Shown here: positions 8,220 to 16,152 of the stretch, one piece after another
Position numbering within the stretch: position 1 is the stretch's first letter
Layout: every line of letters begins with the position of its first letter
Position numbers and translations under genes: made by a program
From: CBDDDW01 sp965226805
Lineage (GTDB): Bacteria; Chloroflexota; Dehalococcoidia; Lucifugimonadales; JAGWBF01
Reading direction: 5' to 3'
DNA length: 64,000 bases
NCBI GenBank assembly: GCA_965226805.1
Contig: CBDDDW010000027.1
Span: 176,575-240,574, forward strand
The notes under the pieces: model-generated
Told to the model about the DNA's origin: nothing
Databases searched by the model: none
What the model saw: only the letters and a program-made list of their open reading frames with translations

Positions 8220-9464
8220 CTAGGGAGTGCCCCTGGCATACATAACGGCCCCTCTGACCCCGTGGGCAGTCAGCTGCGTCTTGTCCACAAAGGTCAGGTG
8301 AAGCGCTCCGCTGCCGTCCACTCCGAGGGAGACCTGCTGTCCCAGGGACCCGTCTCCAGAAGTGAACACGGTTTCTATGCTCCACTTTGAACCTTCCCAT
8401 CGGGCGAGCTTGATTATCTCCTCATCGGAATAGGCGATGAGGGGAACACCGCTGGGGTCCAACACCAGTGAGCTGTTCTTCCTGGCACCCAGATGGCCGA
8501 GGACCACATTGTCAAGTTTGTCGACACGCTGGCTGTTCCACTGAGCACCGTCCCAGGCCGCAAACTTGATATGGCCGCTGGTGGGGCTCTCAAACTCGTA
8601 ATAGCTGACGGCAGGATTACCCTGTTCATCCAGCACCATCGACGGAAAGCGGCCCACGTCTCCTCCGCTATCCACTTCCGAGATCGTCCACTGGTCGTCG
8701 TCACTCTTTGAAGCGTACCTCAGGGCCTGGAGGGAATCGTCGTACCAGACCACATAGGGACGGTCCTGAGAGTCCAGGACTATGCCTGTCCCGAACTCAT
8801 AAGGTATAGGTCCGCTGCCCACCTCCTCCACTTCCCAGTCATCCCCGTCGAAGGTGGCGTACTCAATTCCGGATTGGCCCCCGAACTGGCTGGGGTCGAT
8901 GGTCGCAGTGTGGGGCCGGCCGGCGGAATCGATAGCCAGGCTGTTGTCCCAACCATCGTGGCCCGGGTGATTGACGTTGTGGACTACCCATTCGCCATCC
9001 CTCAGGACAGCGTAAGCCCCGTCTTCAGTATCGTGATTATGCCAGGCGATATGGGCCACGCCTTCTTGATCGAGCTGAATCTCTAGAGGACCGTAGAAAT
9101 ACCCGGCGGCTACCTCCGTGATGGCCCAGCTGCCGGTGTCGAGCACCGCGTAATTGAGAAAGCCGGGCAGCGCCTCTAACATATATGCGATGTGCGGCGT
9201 CCCGTCAGGGTGCACCGCCAGCGAGGGCTTTGCACCGTCTTCGTCCACCGTTGATACCTCCCAGCGATACTTGGCGCCGGGATCAAGCGCCGTGTCAGCG
9301 GGAGTCGCCGTGCCGATCGGCCCCTGGGTCGGTGTGGGAGTAGCTGTCGGTGTCGCGGTGGGGATGGGAGTCGCGGTCGGGGTGGGGGTGGCTTCCCCTC
9401 CGCAGCCAGCGGCGATGAGAAGCACGATGACCGAAAGCAGTCCAACATTCCAGGGTCGTATCAT
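8220..9464 (-). CDS. Secreted lipoprotein with a seven-repeat propeller-like domain
   Basis: This 414-residue protein has a lipoprotein signal: MIRPWNVG, a hydrophobic stretch, then the lipobox LIAAGC with Cys21. A Pro/Thr linker of TPTPT type covers about residues 25-55. The remainder holds seven repeats of the pattern (S/G)-x-x-D-x-x-G-x-P-x-(I/V)-A-(Y/W), for example PSLAVHPDGTPHIAYM, GIVLDSQDRPYVVWYDD and SSLVLDPSGVPLIAYSDE. This fits a seven-bladed beta-propeller of the BNR/sialidase-like type, but without evident catalytic residues. The start is ATG at 9464 with GAGGTG before it; a longer frame to 9512 lacks a good signal. Its role is unknown, perhaps extracellular binding. Confidence 0.75.
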   Translation of the reverse strand: MIRPWNVGLLSVIVLLIAAGCGGEATPTPTATPIPTATPTATPTPTQGPIGTATPADTALDPGAKYRWEVSTVDEDGAKPSLAVHPDGTPHIAYMLEALPGFLNYAVLDTGSWAITEVAAGYFYGPLEIQLDQEGVAHIAWHNHDTEDGAYAVLRDGEWVVHNVNHPGHDGWDNSLAIDSAGRPHTATIDPSQFGGQSGIEYATFDGDDWEVEEVGSGPIPYEFGTGIVLDSQDRPYVVWYDDSLQALRYASKSDDDQWTISEVDSGGDVGRFPSMVLDEQGNPAVSYYEFESPTSGHIKFAAWDGAQWNSQRVDKLDNVVLGHLGARKNSSLVLDPSGVPLIAYSDEEIIKLARWEGSKWSIETVFTSGDGSLGQQVSLGVDGSGALHLTFVDKTQLTAHGVRGAVMYARGTP

Positions 9465-9551
9465 TAGCACACCTCGTAATGTTGGATGAGGATTGCACCG
9501 TCTCGGATTCACGCTCCCGCTCGGACGATTACCCCCGGTGCCCTGTTGTTG

Positions 9552-10628
9552 CTAACCCGAATCCGGAGCGACCCTGGATACCTTCCGCCGCAGTGGCGAG
9601 CTGACCTGGTGCAGGCATCTCAGAATCTCCCAGTTGGCATTGAGTAGTCCAGTCTCGTGGTAGGGGATCGATTGCTCTTGGCAAAACTCCCTCACGATGC
9701 GTTGGGCCCGCGGCAGCTTGTTCATGGGCATGGTGGGGAACAGGTGGTGCTCGATCTGGAGGTTGAGTCCTCCGTACAACATCCGGGTGATGAATCCGCC
9801 CTTGATGTTCCGAGCGGTCACTATCTGCTGGCGGAGGAATCCGATCTGGCTATCATTGCCAATCATGGGCATACCCTTGTGGTTAGGCGCGAAGACATTT
9901 CCCAGGTACAGGCCCGTCAGGGCCTGATGAACCAACAGGAACAGCGTGGCATGCAGGGGAGGCAGGAAAGTATACAGGAGTCCGAAGTAAGCGACAAAGT
10001 GAGCGACCGTGGCTATTGACTCGGCCCTGGGGTATCTGACGTCCCTCCCGCGCATCAAATACTGGGCGCCGTCCGCGCGAATGCTGAACGCCTCCAGCAT
10101 CATCATGGGGAAGAAGAAAAATGCCTGGTACCTCACGACCCACCGGTACAGCCCCTTCTTTTCGAGAGCCTGCTCTTCTGTGAAGGCCAGCAGGGGTAGG
10201 TTGACGTCGAAGTCCTGGTCCACATTGTTGGGATTCTTGTGGTGGCGGTTGTGCTTATCGACCCACCAGCTGCGGCCCAAACCAATCAGAGAAGTCACGA
10301 TGATAAGCAGATGGTCGTTCCTACGGACAGACCGATATATCTGCAGGTGGCCGCCGTCATGGCCTAGGAACCCGATCTGGCCAAAGACGAAGGCCATGAA
10401 CGCCGCGTTCAGCAGATGCAACCAGAGGCTTTCCGCGATCACCAGGAACGTCACACTCAGGCCCAACAGCGCGAAGGTCAGAAGGATCTTGCAAGCGTAG
10501 AAAACGGGCTGTTTCTCCAACAGCCCGCTCTGCACGATAAGACGCTTCAGCTTGGCGAACTCGTCGCCCCGATCCGGCTGCCCTGCCACCTCGGATAAAG
10601 GAGCGGCTACCTGCGAAAGCCTGGCCAT
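9552..10628 (-). CDS. Membrane fatty acid desaturase
   Basis: This 358-residue integral membrane di-iron enzyme introduces double bonds into acyl chains. The three histidine boxes are complete: HDGGH at 90-94, HNRHH at 126-130 and QIEHHLFP near 312. The QxxHH form of the third box is typical of front-end (delta-5/6-like) desaturases, but no fused cytochrome b5 domain is present, so an external electron donor is needed. Four or more hydrophobic segments surround the boxes. It stands as a single gene on the minus strand between the propeller lipoprotein and the FAD oxidoreductase, probably transcribed separately. Its acyl substrate cannot be judged from sequence. Confidence 0.9.
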   Translation of the reverse strand: MARLSQVAAPLSEVAGQPDRGDEFAKLKRLIVQSGLLEKQPVFYACKILLTFALLGLSVTFLVIAESLWLHLLNAAFMAFVFGQIGFLGHDGGHLQIYRSVRRNDHLLIIVTSLIGLGRSWWVDKHNRHHKNPNNVDQDFDVNLPLLAFTEEQALEKKGLYRWVVRYQAFFFFPMMMLEAFSIRADGAQYLMRGRDVRYPRAESIATVAHFVAYFGLLYTFLPPLHATLFLLVHQALTGLYLGNVFAPNHKGMPMIGNDSQIGFLRQQIVTARNIKGGFITRMLYGGLNLQIEHHLFPTMPMNKLPRAQRIVREFCQEQSIPYHETGLLNANWEILRCLHQVSSPLRRKVSRVAPDSG

Positions 10629-10759
10629 AAATTTACCTACCCACCTCTATCTCTTAGCTGTTTGAACAGAGCGGGCCGAGCCAGTACAAGACGGCGGGGC
10701 GCCTTGGTTCGCCCGCCCCCGCCCGTTTCCAGACCCTTTACTACCGGTGGTCGTCTTCT

Positions 10760-12085
10760 TCACGACAGCCCCCTGTCCTCCAGGACCTTTTCCACCACCT
10801 GCTTGCCGAGCCTCACGCTGTAGTTAGTCCCCCGGTCTTCGGGGTAGATCTGAGTAGTGTTGGCCAAGTAGAGGCCCTTTATGGGTGTGCGCAGGTCGGG
10901 TATTTTCTGGCTGTAGTTCACTCCGATAATGGGCTGGGCCGCATCCACCTTGTGGTGATGATATTCCTGGATCCACGACCGGTCAAAGCTGGGATTGATC
11001 CTACTTAGATGCGGGAGAAACTCCGCGAGCAACTCTTCTCCACTCATCTGGTAAAGGGGATTCTCCCTGCTAGGATAGTTGGAGAAGTATACCACATGCT
11101 TGCCCCCGTAAAGCGAGGGGTCGACGAAGTTGGTCTGCTCTATGACACCCACGAAGGGCATCGTCCGGTCCGCTATATTCAGCCAGTATTTATGAGTCAA
11201 GGGCCTGTCCAGCACCAGTATCAGGAGGACCGCGGCCAGATAGGTCACGTTGACCAGCTTGCTTTCGTAATCCTTGGGCAAGGGAGGGACCAGCCTTACG
11301 AATACGTAAGATGGTGTGGTAGCGATTACCGCGTCGAACGGGTGTATTTCCGGGTCTTTCCCGGCCAGCTCTATCTCCATCCCAGTTGCTCTCCCATCCT
11401 CCACCACGACCTTCTGTACTCCCGCCGAGGTATGCACCTCGCCTCCCATATCCCAGACCCGCTGTCCCAGGGTATCGAAGATCTCCTCGAAGCTTCCCAT
11501 GGGGTATCCCAACTTCTCCTTCTCCCAGGGTTTACCTCGAGAGGCCACTCGCAAATAGATTTTGCACCATAGCCAGGTCATGCTGACCTCGCCATAGTGC
11601 TCCCCGAACTTGCCTCGCAGCATCGGCTCCCAGACTACCTCGTAAGCGCGCCTCCCTACGCGCTTCTCCAGCCACTCGACGGCTGTCACGCCCTCGAACT
11701 TGATACCATTCTTGAGCTTCTGCAGGTAAAAGGTTACGAGGCCGAGGCGAAGGCGGTCGAACAGGCTCAACGGCTTAAATTTGAGAAGGTCCACTGGGGA
11801 CGTAAAATCCCAGATCTTGCCTCCATGATAGAAACCCACTTTGGATTCTATCCACGCCAGCTTGTGCCCCAAGCCCAGCTCGTGAATCAGGTCCACTATG
11901 TGGGTATCGCTCATGAACAGGTGATGGTAGCCACGCTCCAAGCGTCCTCCACCTACCTCAAAGGTGGAAGCCTGCCCACCAAGGAAGGGCGCGCGCTCGT
12001 ATACGAAGGCCTGGTGGCCCTGTTTCACCAGCTCGTAGGCCGCCGCCAGGCCCGCGGCACCCCCGCCGATGATTCCTACCCTCAC
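10760..12085 (-). CDS. FAD-dependent amine-oxidase / protoporphyrinogen-oxidase-like oxidoreductase
   Basis: This 441-residue flavoprotein opens with the dinucleotide motif GIIGGGAAGLAAAYEL and continues ERAPFLGGQAS, the usual FAD site of the flavin amine oxidoreductase superfamily (HemY, CrtI, UDP-galactopyranose mutase-like proteins). The C-terminal FAD segment GLYLANTTQIYPEDRGTNYS is also present. The start ATG overlaps the stop of the upstream flippase gene (ATGA), so the two are translationally coupled. That pairing suggests work on a lipid-linked or polyprenyl product, for instance a modified sugar or an isoprenoid. The exact substrate is not determined. Confidence 0.75.
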   Translation of the reverse strand: MRVGIIGGGAAGLAAAYELVKQGHQAFVYERAPFLGGQASTFEVGGGRLERGYHHLFMSDTHIVDLIHELGLGHKLAWIESKVGFYHGGKIWDFTSPVDLLKFKPLSLFDRLRLGLVTFYLQKLKNGIKFEGVTAVEWLEKRVGRRAYEVVWEPMLRGKFGEHYGEVSMTWLWCKIYLRVASRGKPWEKEKLGYPMGSFEEIFDTLGQRVWDMGGEVHTSAGVQKVVVEDGRATGMEIELAGKDPEIHPFDAVIATTPSYVFVRLVPPLPKDYESKLVNVTYLAAVLLILVLDRPLTHKYWLNIADRTMPFVGVIEQTNFVDPSLYGGKHVVYFSNYPSRENPLYQMSGEELLAEFLPHLSRINPSFDRSWIQEYHHHKVDAAQPIIGVNYSQKIPDLRTPIKGLYLANTTQIYPEDRGTNYSVRLGKQVVEKVLEDRGLS

Positions 12086-13242
12086 TCCGCCTCCTCTCCC
12101 CCGGCAACGCCCCGATTCGCATAGTCAGAGATGCCCCCGCCTTCAGAGTCCAGCCCTAAAGTAGGCCCGCCGGGAGCTGCTGACGCAGGTGGCCTACCCC
12201 CCTCAATTTCAACGTCCCGCGACAGGTCCATGTGCCTGGTCCCTGCGAGCTGAGCAATCGAGAGGTTCTCTCTCCAGAGAAAGAACATCCCAAGGATGTT
12301 GACCGGGAGCCATAGGGCGAGGATGTGAACGAAGAAGGCATAGGCCGCCGCCGCCGCCGTGCCAACTCCAAAGGCTACGAGAGTGGCCTTTGCTACGACC
12401 TCAAAGGGTCCTATGCCCCCAATGCTTGAGGGTACAGCGGTGGCAAGGTTGGAAGTCGCCGTTACGAGCAGGATTACGTGGAATCCTACGTCCAGATCGA
12501 AGGAGATAGCGATGAGGTAGTACAGGGCGGCCTCGGCCAGCCATACGGGTATGGACAGCACCAGCATGGCTATAAGCCTGCGAGGGCTCCTCAACGCTCC
12601 GAGACCCTCTAACATGAGGTTGATCAGCCCCTCCACCTTGGGACGTAGTCTCACCGGCATCAGTGACGACAGAAGGTGGGCTAGCGTGCGCCCTAGTCCG
12701 GGCGACGTGGCCAGGATGACCAGCAAAACGAAGGCCGCCACGAACGCCAGAGCCAGCGCAATGCTCAGGGCCACCCACCATATTTTGAGGTCTCCAGTAT
12801 CCGTCTTGAGCACGTCGGTCCAAGGGAGAAAGGGCCACATGACTCCGGCGAGAAGCAGGAGGGTCAGCCCGTCCAGGACTCGCTCAACTCCGATCGTGGC
12901 CAGGCCCGATGCCTTGCTTATGCCCTCCTTCTCTCCCACGAAGTGGGCCCTGACCACCTCTCCAAGCCGCATCGGAAGGATGTTGTTGGCCAGGTAGCCT
13001 ATCGAGATGATGGAATAGAGCCGCCAGGGCGATATAGCTTTGAGATGTAGGAGCAGGTAGCGCCATCGGAGGGAGCGAAATCCGAAGGCTATGAAATATA
13101 TCAGGACCGCCGGGAGGTAGTAAGCGTAGTTAGCATTCTTCAGCTCTCTTCCCGTCTGTCCGAAATCCAATTTCCATAGGAAGAGGACGACAAAGCCCAC
13201 GCTTATCCCGAAACCCAGCCAGAAGCGTCGGTTAAGAATCAA
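12082..13242 (-). CDS. Lysylphosphatidylglycerol synthase TM region / YbhN-AglD-like flippase
   Basis: This 386-residue protein belongs to the integral membrane UPF0104 family, which shares the transmembrane half of MprF. About seven or eight membrane segments are visible. The family motifs FRSLRWRYLL, NNILPMRLGEVVRAHFVG and the later SSIGGIGPFEVVAKA segment are all present. Only the membrane domain occurs; the soluble lysyl-transferase half is absent, so lipid flipping or a lipid-linked transfer is more likely than aminoacylation. The start is TTG at 13242, with a weak ribosome site. It overlaps the next gene by four bases. Confidence 0.82.
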   Translation of the reverse strand: MILNRRFWLGFGISVGFVVLFLWKLDFGQTGRELKNANYAYYLPAVLIYFIAFGFRSLRWRYLLLHLKAISPWRLYSIISIGYLANNILPMRLGEVVRAHFVGEKEGISKASGLATIGVERVLDGLTLLLLAGVMWPFLPWTDVLKTDTGDLKIWWVALSIALALAFVAAFVLLVILATSPGLGRTLAHLLSSLMPVRLRPKVEGLINLMLEGLGALRSPRRLIAMLVLSIPVWLAEAALYYLIAISFDLDVGFHVILLVTATSNLATAVPSSIGGIGPFEVVAKATLVAFGVGTAAAAAYAFFVHILALWLPVNILGMFFLWRENLSIAQLAGTRHMDLSRDVEIEGGRPPASAAPGGPTLGLDSEGGGISDYANRGVAGGEEAE

Positions 13243-13463
13243 GTGCCCAGGTCTCCAGGACTCTACGCGACTGGGCGGCCATATCCTTCGGCTGAATCAT
13301 CGGAACCAAGTATACTTTGCTGAAACTAGCTTAAACAAGCTGAAGGTTACTCCATACTCACGTAATACGAATGGGACTGGAGACCCGATGCGTGGATCAC
13401 GCGGCGACCTCGCCATCGGTCCCTCTCCCATCGGAGAGGAATGTCAACTGGACTGCGTGGGGC

Positions 13464-13492
13464 TTGAGCCGCCCTACCGCGTTTGCTACACT
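13464..13492 (+). promoter_or_regulatory. Candidate sigma-70 promoter of gatC-gatA
   Basis: TTGAGC at 13464-13469, a 17-base spacer and TACACT at 13487-13492 lie 32 bases before the gatC ATG. GGAACGGAGG at 13505-13514 serves as ribosome site. The remaining 13243-13463 holds no gene. Confidence 0.45.
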
Positions 13493-13524
13493 GGCTCCGG
13501 TAAAGGAACGGAGGTACCCGCCAG

Positions 13525-13815
13525 ATGGCCCTTACCCGAGAGGAAGTCAAGCACATCGCAACGCTTTGCCGGATCGGCATGACCGAGGAGGACCTTGAGA
13601 CCATGCCGGGGCAGCTCTCGCAAATACTCGATCTATTCCGGATTCTCCAGGAGGTGGATACCGACGGCGTACCTCCAACGGGACACTCGGTGCCACTGCA
13701 AACGGTCATGCGGGACGACGAGTCACGGCCATCCCACCCCAGGGAAGAGGTCCTCACTAACGCCCCCAGCCAGGAAGGCGACCAGATCAAGGTTAAGGTA
13801 GTCCTTGAGGAGTAG
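13525..13815 (+). CDS. gatC: Asp/Glu-tRNA(Asn/Gln) amidotransferase subunit C
   Basis: GatC is a 96-residue stabilising subunit of the GatCAB amidotransferase, which converts Glu-tRNA(Gln) and/or Asp-tRNA(Asn) to the correct amide. The family pattern is clear: VKHIATLCRIGMTEEDLE near the N-terminus, then QLSQILDLFRILQEVDTDGVPP, and a late MRDDESRPSHPREEVLTNAP segment. Its length is normal. It lies immediately before gatA; gatB is not in this window. Because asnS is also present nearby, the enzyme may mainly serve glutamine charging here. Confidence 0.93.
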   Translation: MALTREEVKHIATLCRIGMTEEDLETMPGQLSQILDLFRILQEVDTDGVPPTGHSVPLQTVMRDDESRPSHPREEVLTNAPSQEGDQIKVKVVLEE

Positions 13816-13835
13816 GGGCGAGGCATGCCTCGCCC
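13816..13835. repeat. 20-bp palindrome directly after gatC
   Basis: GGGCGAGGCATGCCTCGCCC reads the same on both strands and begins on the base after the gatC stop. The ATG in its centre (13825) would be a poor start for gatA. The preceding GTAGGGGCGA resembles the hairpin at 1725-1752. Confidence 0.6.
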
Positions 13836-13896
13836 TGGCAGGCGAGTGCAGACCCTCGCGACTGCTGCAAAGAACCAAATTCAGGAGCCATCCCTT

Positions 13897-15354
13897 TTGA
13901 CGGACCTGCATCAGCTTACTATCCACGCAGCCCACGACCTACTGGCAGCTAAGAAGATCAGCTCAGTAGAACTGACCGAGGCCTGCCTAGACCGCCTCGA
14001 TGCGGTCGAAGACAGGGTGAATGCCTTTGTCACGGTCACGAGGGAAAAGGCATTGGCGCGGGCCCGTCAAGCCGATGTCCGTCTCGCGTCGTCGGACTCC
14101 ACGCCTCTCACGGGAGTGCCGATGCAGATCAAGGACGTGATTTGCACGCGGGGGATACCCACCACCTGCTCTTCCCGGATGCTGGAGGGCTTCGTTCCCA
14201 CCTACGACGCTGCCGTTGTGCAGGCGCTTTATTCCCAGGATGCCGTACCGCTTGGGAAGGGAAACATGGACGAGTTCGCCATGGGCTCTTCCACCGAGAA
14301 CTCTGCCTTCTTCCCGACCAGGAATCCCTGGGACACTCACAGGGTCCCAGGCGGCAGCAGCGGTGGGGGCGCCGCGGCAGTGTCGGCCCAGGAGGCTATC
14401 TACGCGCTAGGCTCCGACACCGGGGGAAGCATTCGCCAGCCCGCGTCCTTCTGCGGTGTCGTGGGCATGAAGCCCACCTACGGCCTGGTGAGCCGCTACG
14501 GCCTCATCGCCTTCGCATCTTCCCTAGACCAGATCGGCCCCATCGCCAAGGACGTCACTGACTGCGCCCTTGTCTTGAACGCTATCGCGGGCCACGACTC
14601 CCGGGACTCCACATCGATACCGGGCGCGGTGCCGGACTACGCGGACGCTATCGGGCAAGACATAAGAGGGCTGCGGGTCGCGATCCCAACCGAGTATTTG
14701 GTCGAGGGCATAGCCGGCGAGGTGAAAGATGCGGTCATGAAGGCTGCTTCGGTCCTGGGAGACCTGGGGGCTACTTTGGAAGAGGTCTCGCTGCCCAGCA
14801 CAAGGTATGCCCTTGCCTGCTACTACATCCTTGCCCTGTCTGAGTGCTCGGCTAACCTGGCAAGGTACGACGGGGTAAAGTTCGGCTTCTCCTTCCAGAA
14901 CGCCGCCAACATGTGGGAAGCCATGGAGAAAACCCGCCAGTACGGGTTCGGCCCCGAGGTGAAGCGGCGCATCATGCTGGGCACCTATGCCCTCTCCGCC
15001 GGCTACTACGACGCCTACTATTTGAAGGCTCAGAAAGTGCGAACGTTGATCCGGCGCGAGTTCGATGACATATTCCAGCGCTTCGACGTCCTCCTGACTC
15101 CTACTTCTCCCACAGTGGCGTTTCGCGTAGGAGAGAAGGCCGACGACCCGGTGCAAATGTACTTGAGCGACATCTACACGGTGCCCGTGAACGTTGCGGG
15201 CCTGCCATCCATATCTGTGCCCTGCGGGATGTCCGGCGGCCTGCCCGTTGGGTTGCAGCTTGTGGGTCCACCACTATCGGAATCTACGTTACTGCGGACC
15301 GCCTACGCCTACGAGCAGGCCACCGAGTGGCACAAAGCAAGGCCGCAGCTCTAG
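13897..15354 (+). CDS. gatA: Asp/Glu-tRNA(Asn/Gln) amidotransferase subunit A
   Basis: GatA is the amidase-signature glutaminase that releases ammonia for GatB. With the TTG start at 13897 (LTDLHQLTIHAAH) the protein is 485 residues and the catalytic triad falls at Lys79, Ser154 (PGGSSGGG) and Ser178 (SDTGGSIRQPASF), which is the family numbering I know for Staphylococcus GatA. A longer frame starts at ATG 13825, inside a palindrome, and adds 24 unrelated residues; I prefer TTG, although GGAG is about ten bases upstream. The rest is typical, including KGNMDEFAMGSSTENS and the C-terminal GLPVGLQLVGP. It follows gatC closely, so the two form an operon. Confidence 0.93.
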   Translation: MTDLHQLTIHAAHDLLAAKKISSVELTEACLDRLDAVEDRVNAFVTVTREKALARARQADVRLASSDSTPLTGVPMQIKDVICTRGIPTTCSSRMLEGFVPTYDAAVVQALYSQDAVPLGKGNMDEFAMGSSTENSAFFPTRNPWDTHRVPGGSSGGGAAAVSAQEAIYALGSDTGGSIRQPASFCGVVGMKPTYGLVSRYGLIAFASSLDQIGPIAKDVTDCALVLNAIAGHDSRDSTSIPGAVPDYADAIGQDIRGLRVAIPTEYLVEGIAGEVKDAVMKAASVLGDLGATLEEVSLPSTRYALACYYILALSECSANLARYDGVKFGFSFQNAANMWEAMEKTRQYGFGPEVKRRIMLGTYALSAGYYDAYYLKAQKVRTLIRREFDDIFQRFDVLLTPTSPTVAFRVGEKADDPVQMYLSDIYTVPVNVAGLPSISVPCGMSGGLPVGLQLVGPPLSESTLLRTAYAYEQATEWHKARPQL

Positions 15355-15372
15355 CGACCTCACCAAATGGAA

Positions 15373-15394
15373 GGGGATGGTATAACCCATCCCC
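15373..15394. terminator. Hairpin between gatA and the convergent VOC gene
   Basis: GGGGATGG and CCATCCCC form an 8-bp stem around TATAAC, 18 bases past the gatA stop and 33 bases before the end of the convergent gene. No U tract is present. Confidence 0.5.
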
Positions 15395-15427
15395 TCGAGC
15401 TGCTGGTTACTAGAGCTGGCGGCCCAG

Positions 15428-15958
15428 CTAGCTGGTTTCGATAAGCCGGGCCTCCTCGATCTGCTCCTTGAGCGCCGGCACTGGGTCCCTGTCCTGAAAG
15501 ACGTTGGGATTCGCGTAGTCGGGATTTTCACTCGTGGGGTTGGTGATCCAGACCGACGCCTCCAGAGCGATGCCGTTGGGGTCCGTAAAGTATATGGAGT
15601 GTATGATCTTGTGGTCGATCACCGGGGTGACCTCTACGCCGGCCTGATTTAGCCGCTCTTGGAGCTCGAGCAGAACCTCCTCGCTCTCGACGTCGAAGGA
15701 CACGTGGTCGAACTGCAAACGTCCCTTAAAAGGCTGTCCCGCGGGCTTGTGGTACTCCTCGACCATGCCGGGCCACTCGAAGAAGGCTATGGTGTTATTG
15801 GGCCCGATCTCGAAGAAATAGTGACGGTAAGGATATCCGCCCGGAATGTTTCCCACGGCCGCCACCAAGGGCATTCCCAGAACATCCCGGTAAAAGCGGA
15901 CCGTTTTTTCCATGTCCCCTGTGACCATTGCCAGGTGGTTGATCCCTCTGAAATTCAT
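15428..15958 (-). CDS. VOC-family (glyoxalase / dioxygenase fold) metalloprotein
   Basis: This 176-residue protein is of the vicinal oxygen chelate superfamily. The opening MNFRGINHLAMVTGDMEKTV shows the first metal-binding His followed by the TVRFYRDVLGMPLV strand-helix pattern. The second half has FDHVSFDV and YFTDPNGIALEASV, with the usual final Glu. Two beta-alpha-beta modules are therefore present. Such proteins can be glyoxalases, extradiol dioxygenases, epimerases or antibiotic resistance proteins; nothing in the sequence or in the convergent neighbour gatA picks one. The start is ATG at 15958 after GCGGGAGAC. Confidence 0.8.
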   Translation of the reverse strand: MNFRGINHLAMVTGDMEKTVRFYRDVLGMPLVAAVGNIPGGYPYRHYFFEIGPNNTIAFFEWPGMVEEYHKPAGQPFKGRLQFDHVSFDVESEEVLLELQERLNQAGVEVTPVIDHKIIHSIYFTDPNGIALEASVWITNPTSENPDYANPNVFQDRDPVPALKEQIEEARLIETS

Positions 15959-16078
15959 GTCTCCCGCTTGCCCTCGAGCTGTGATTTACTGACACCTATT
16001 ATGAGATGCGCTTTGATATCACTACGTTTCATTCTAACACTTCCTGCCCCAACTGTGTGAGTCCTGATGCCTGCTCTC

Positions 16079-16125
16079 GTGTATCAGACAGCGTGTATCA
16101 GACAGGATGCTGCCGGTGCTAGAAT
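16079..16125 (+). promoter_or_regulatory. Candidate asnS promoter region with a tandem 12-bp repeat
   Basis: GTGTATCAGACA occurs at 16079-16090 and again at 16093-16104. A good -10 box TAGAAT follows at 16120-16125, 28 bases before asnS. No convincing -35 is seen, so the repeat could be an activator or repressor site. This is inference from spacing only. Confidence 0.35.
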
Positions 16126-16152
16126 GAATGAAGGTGCAGGGAGGGTCAGCAG

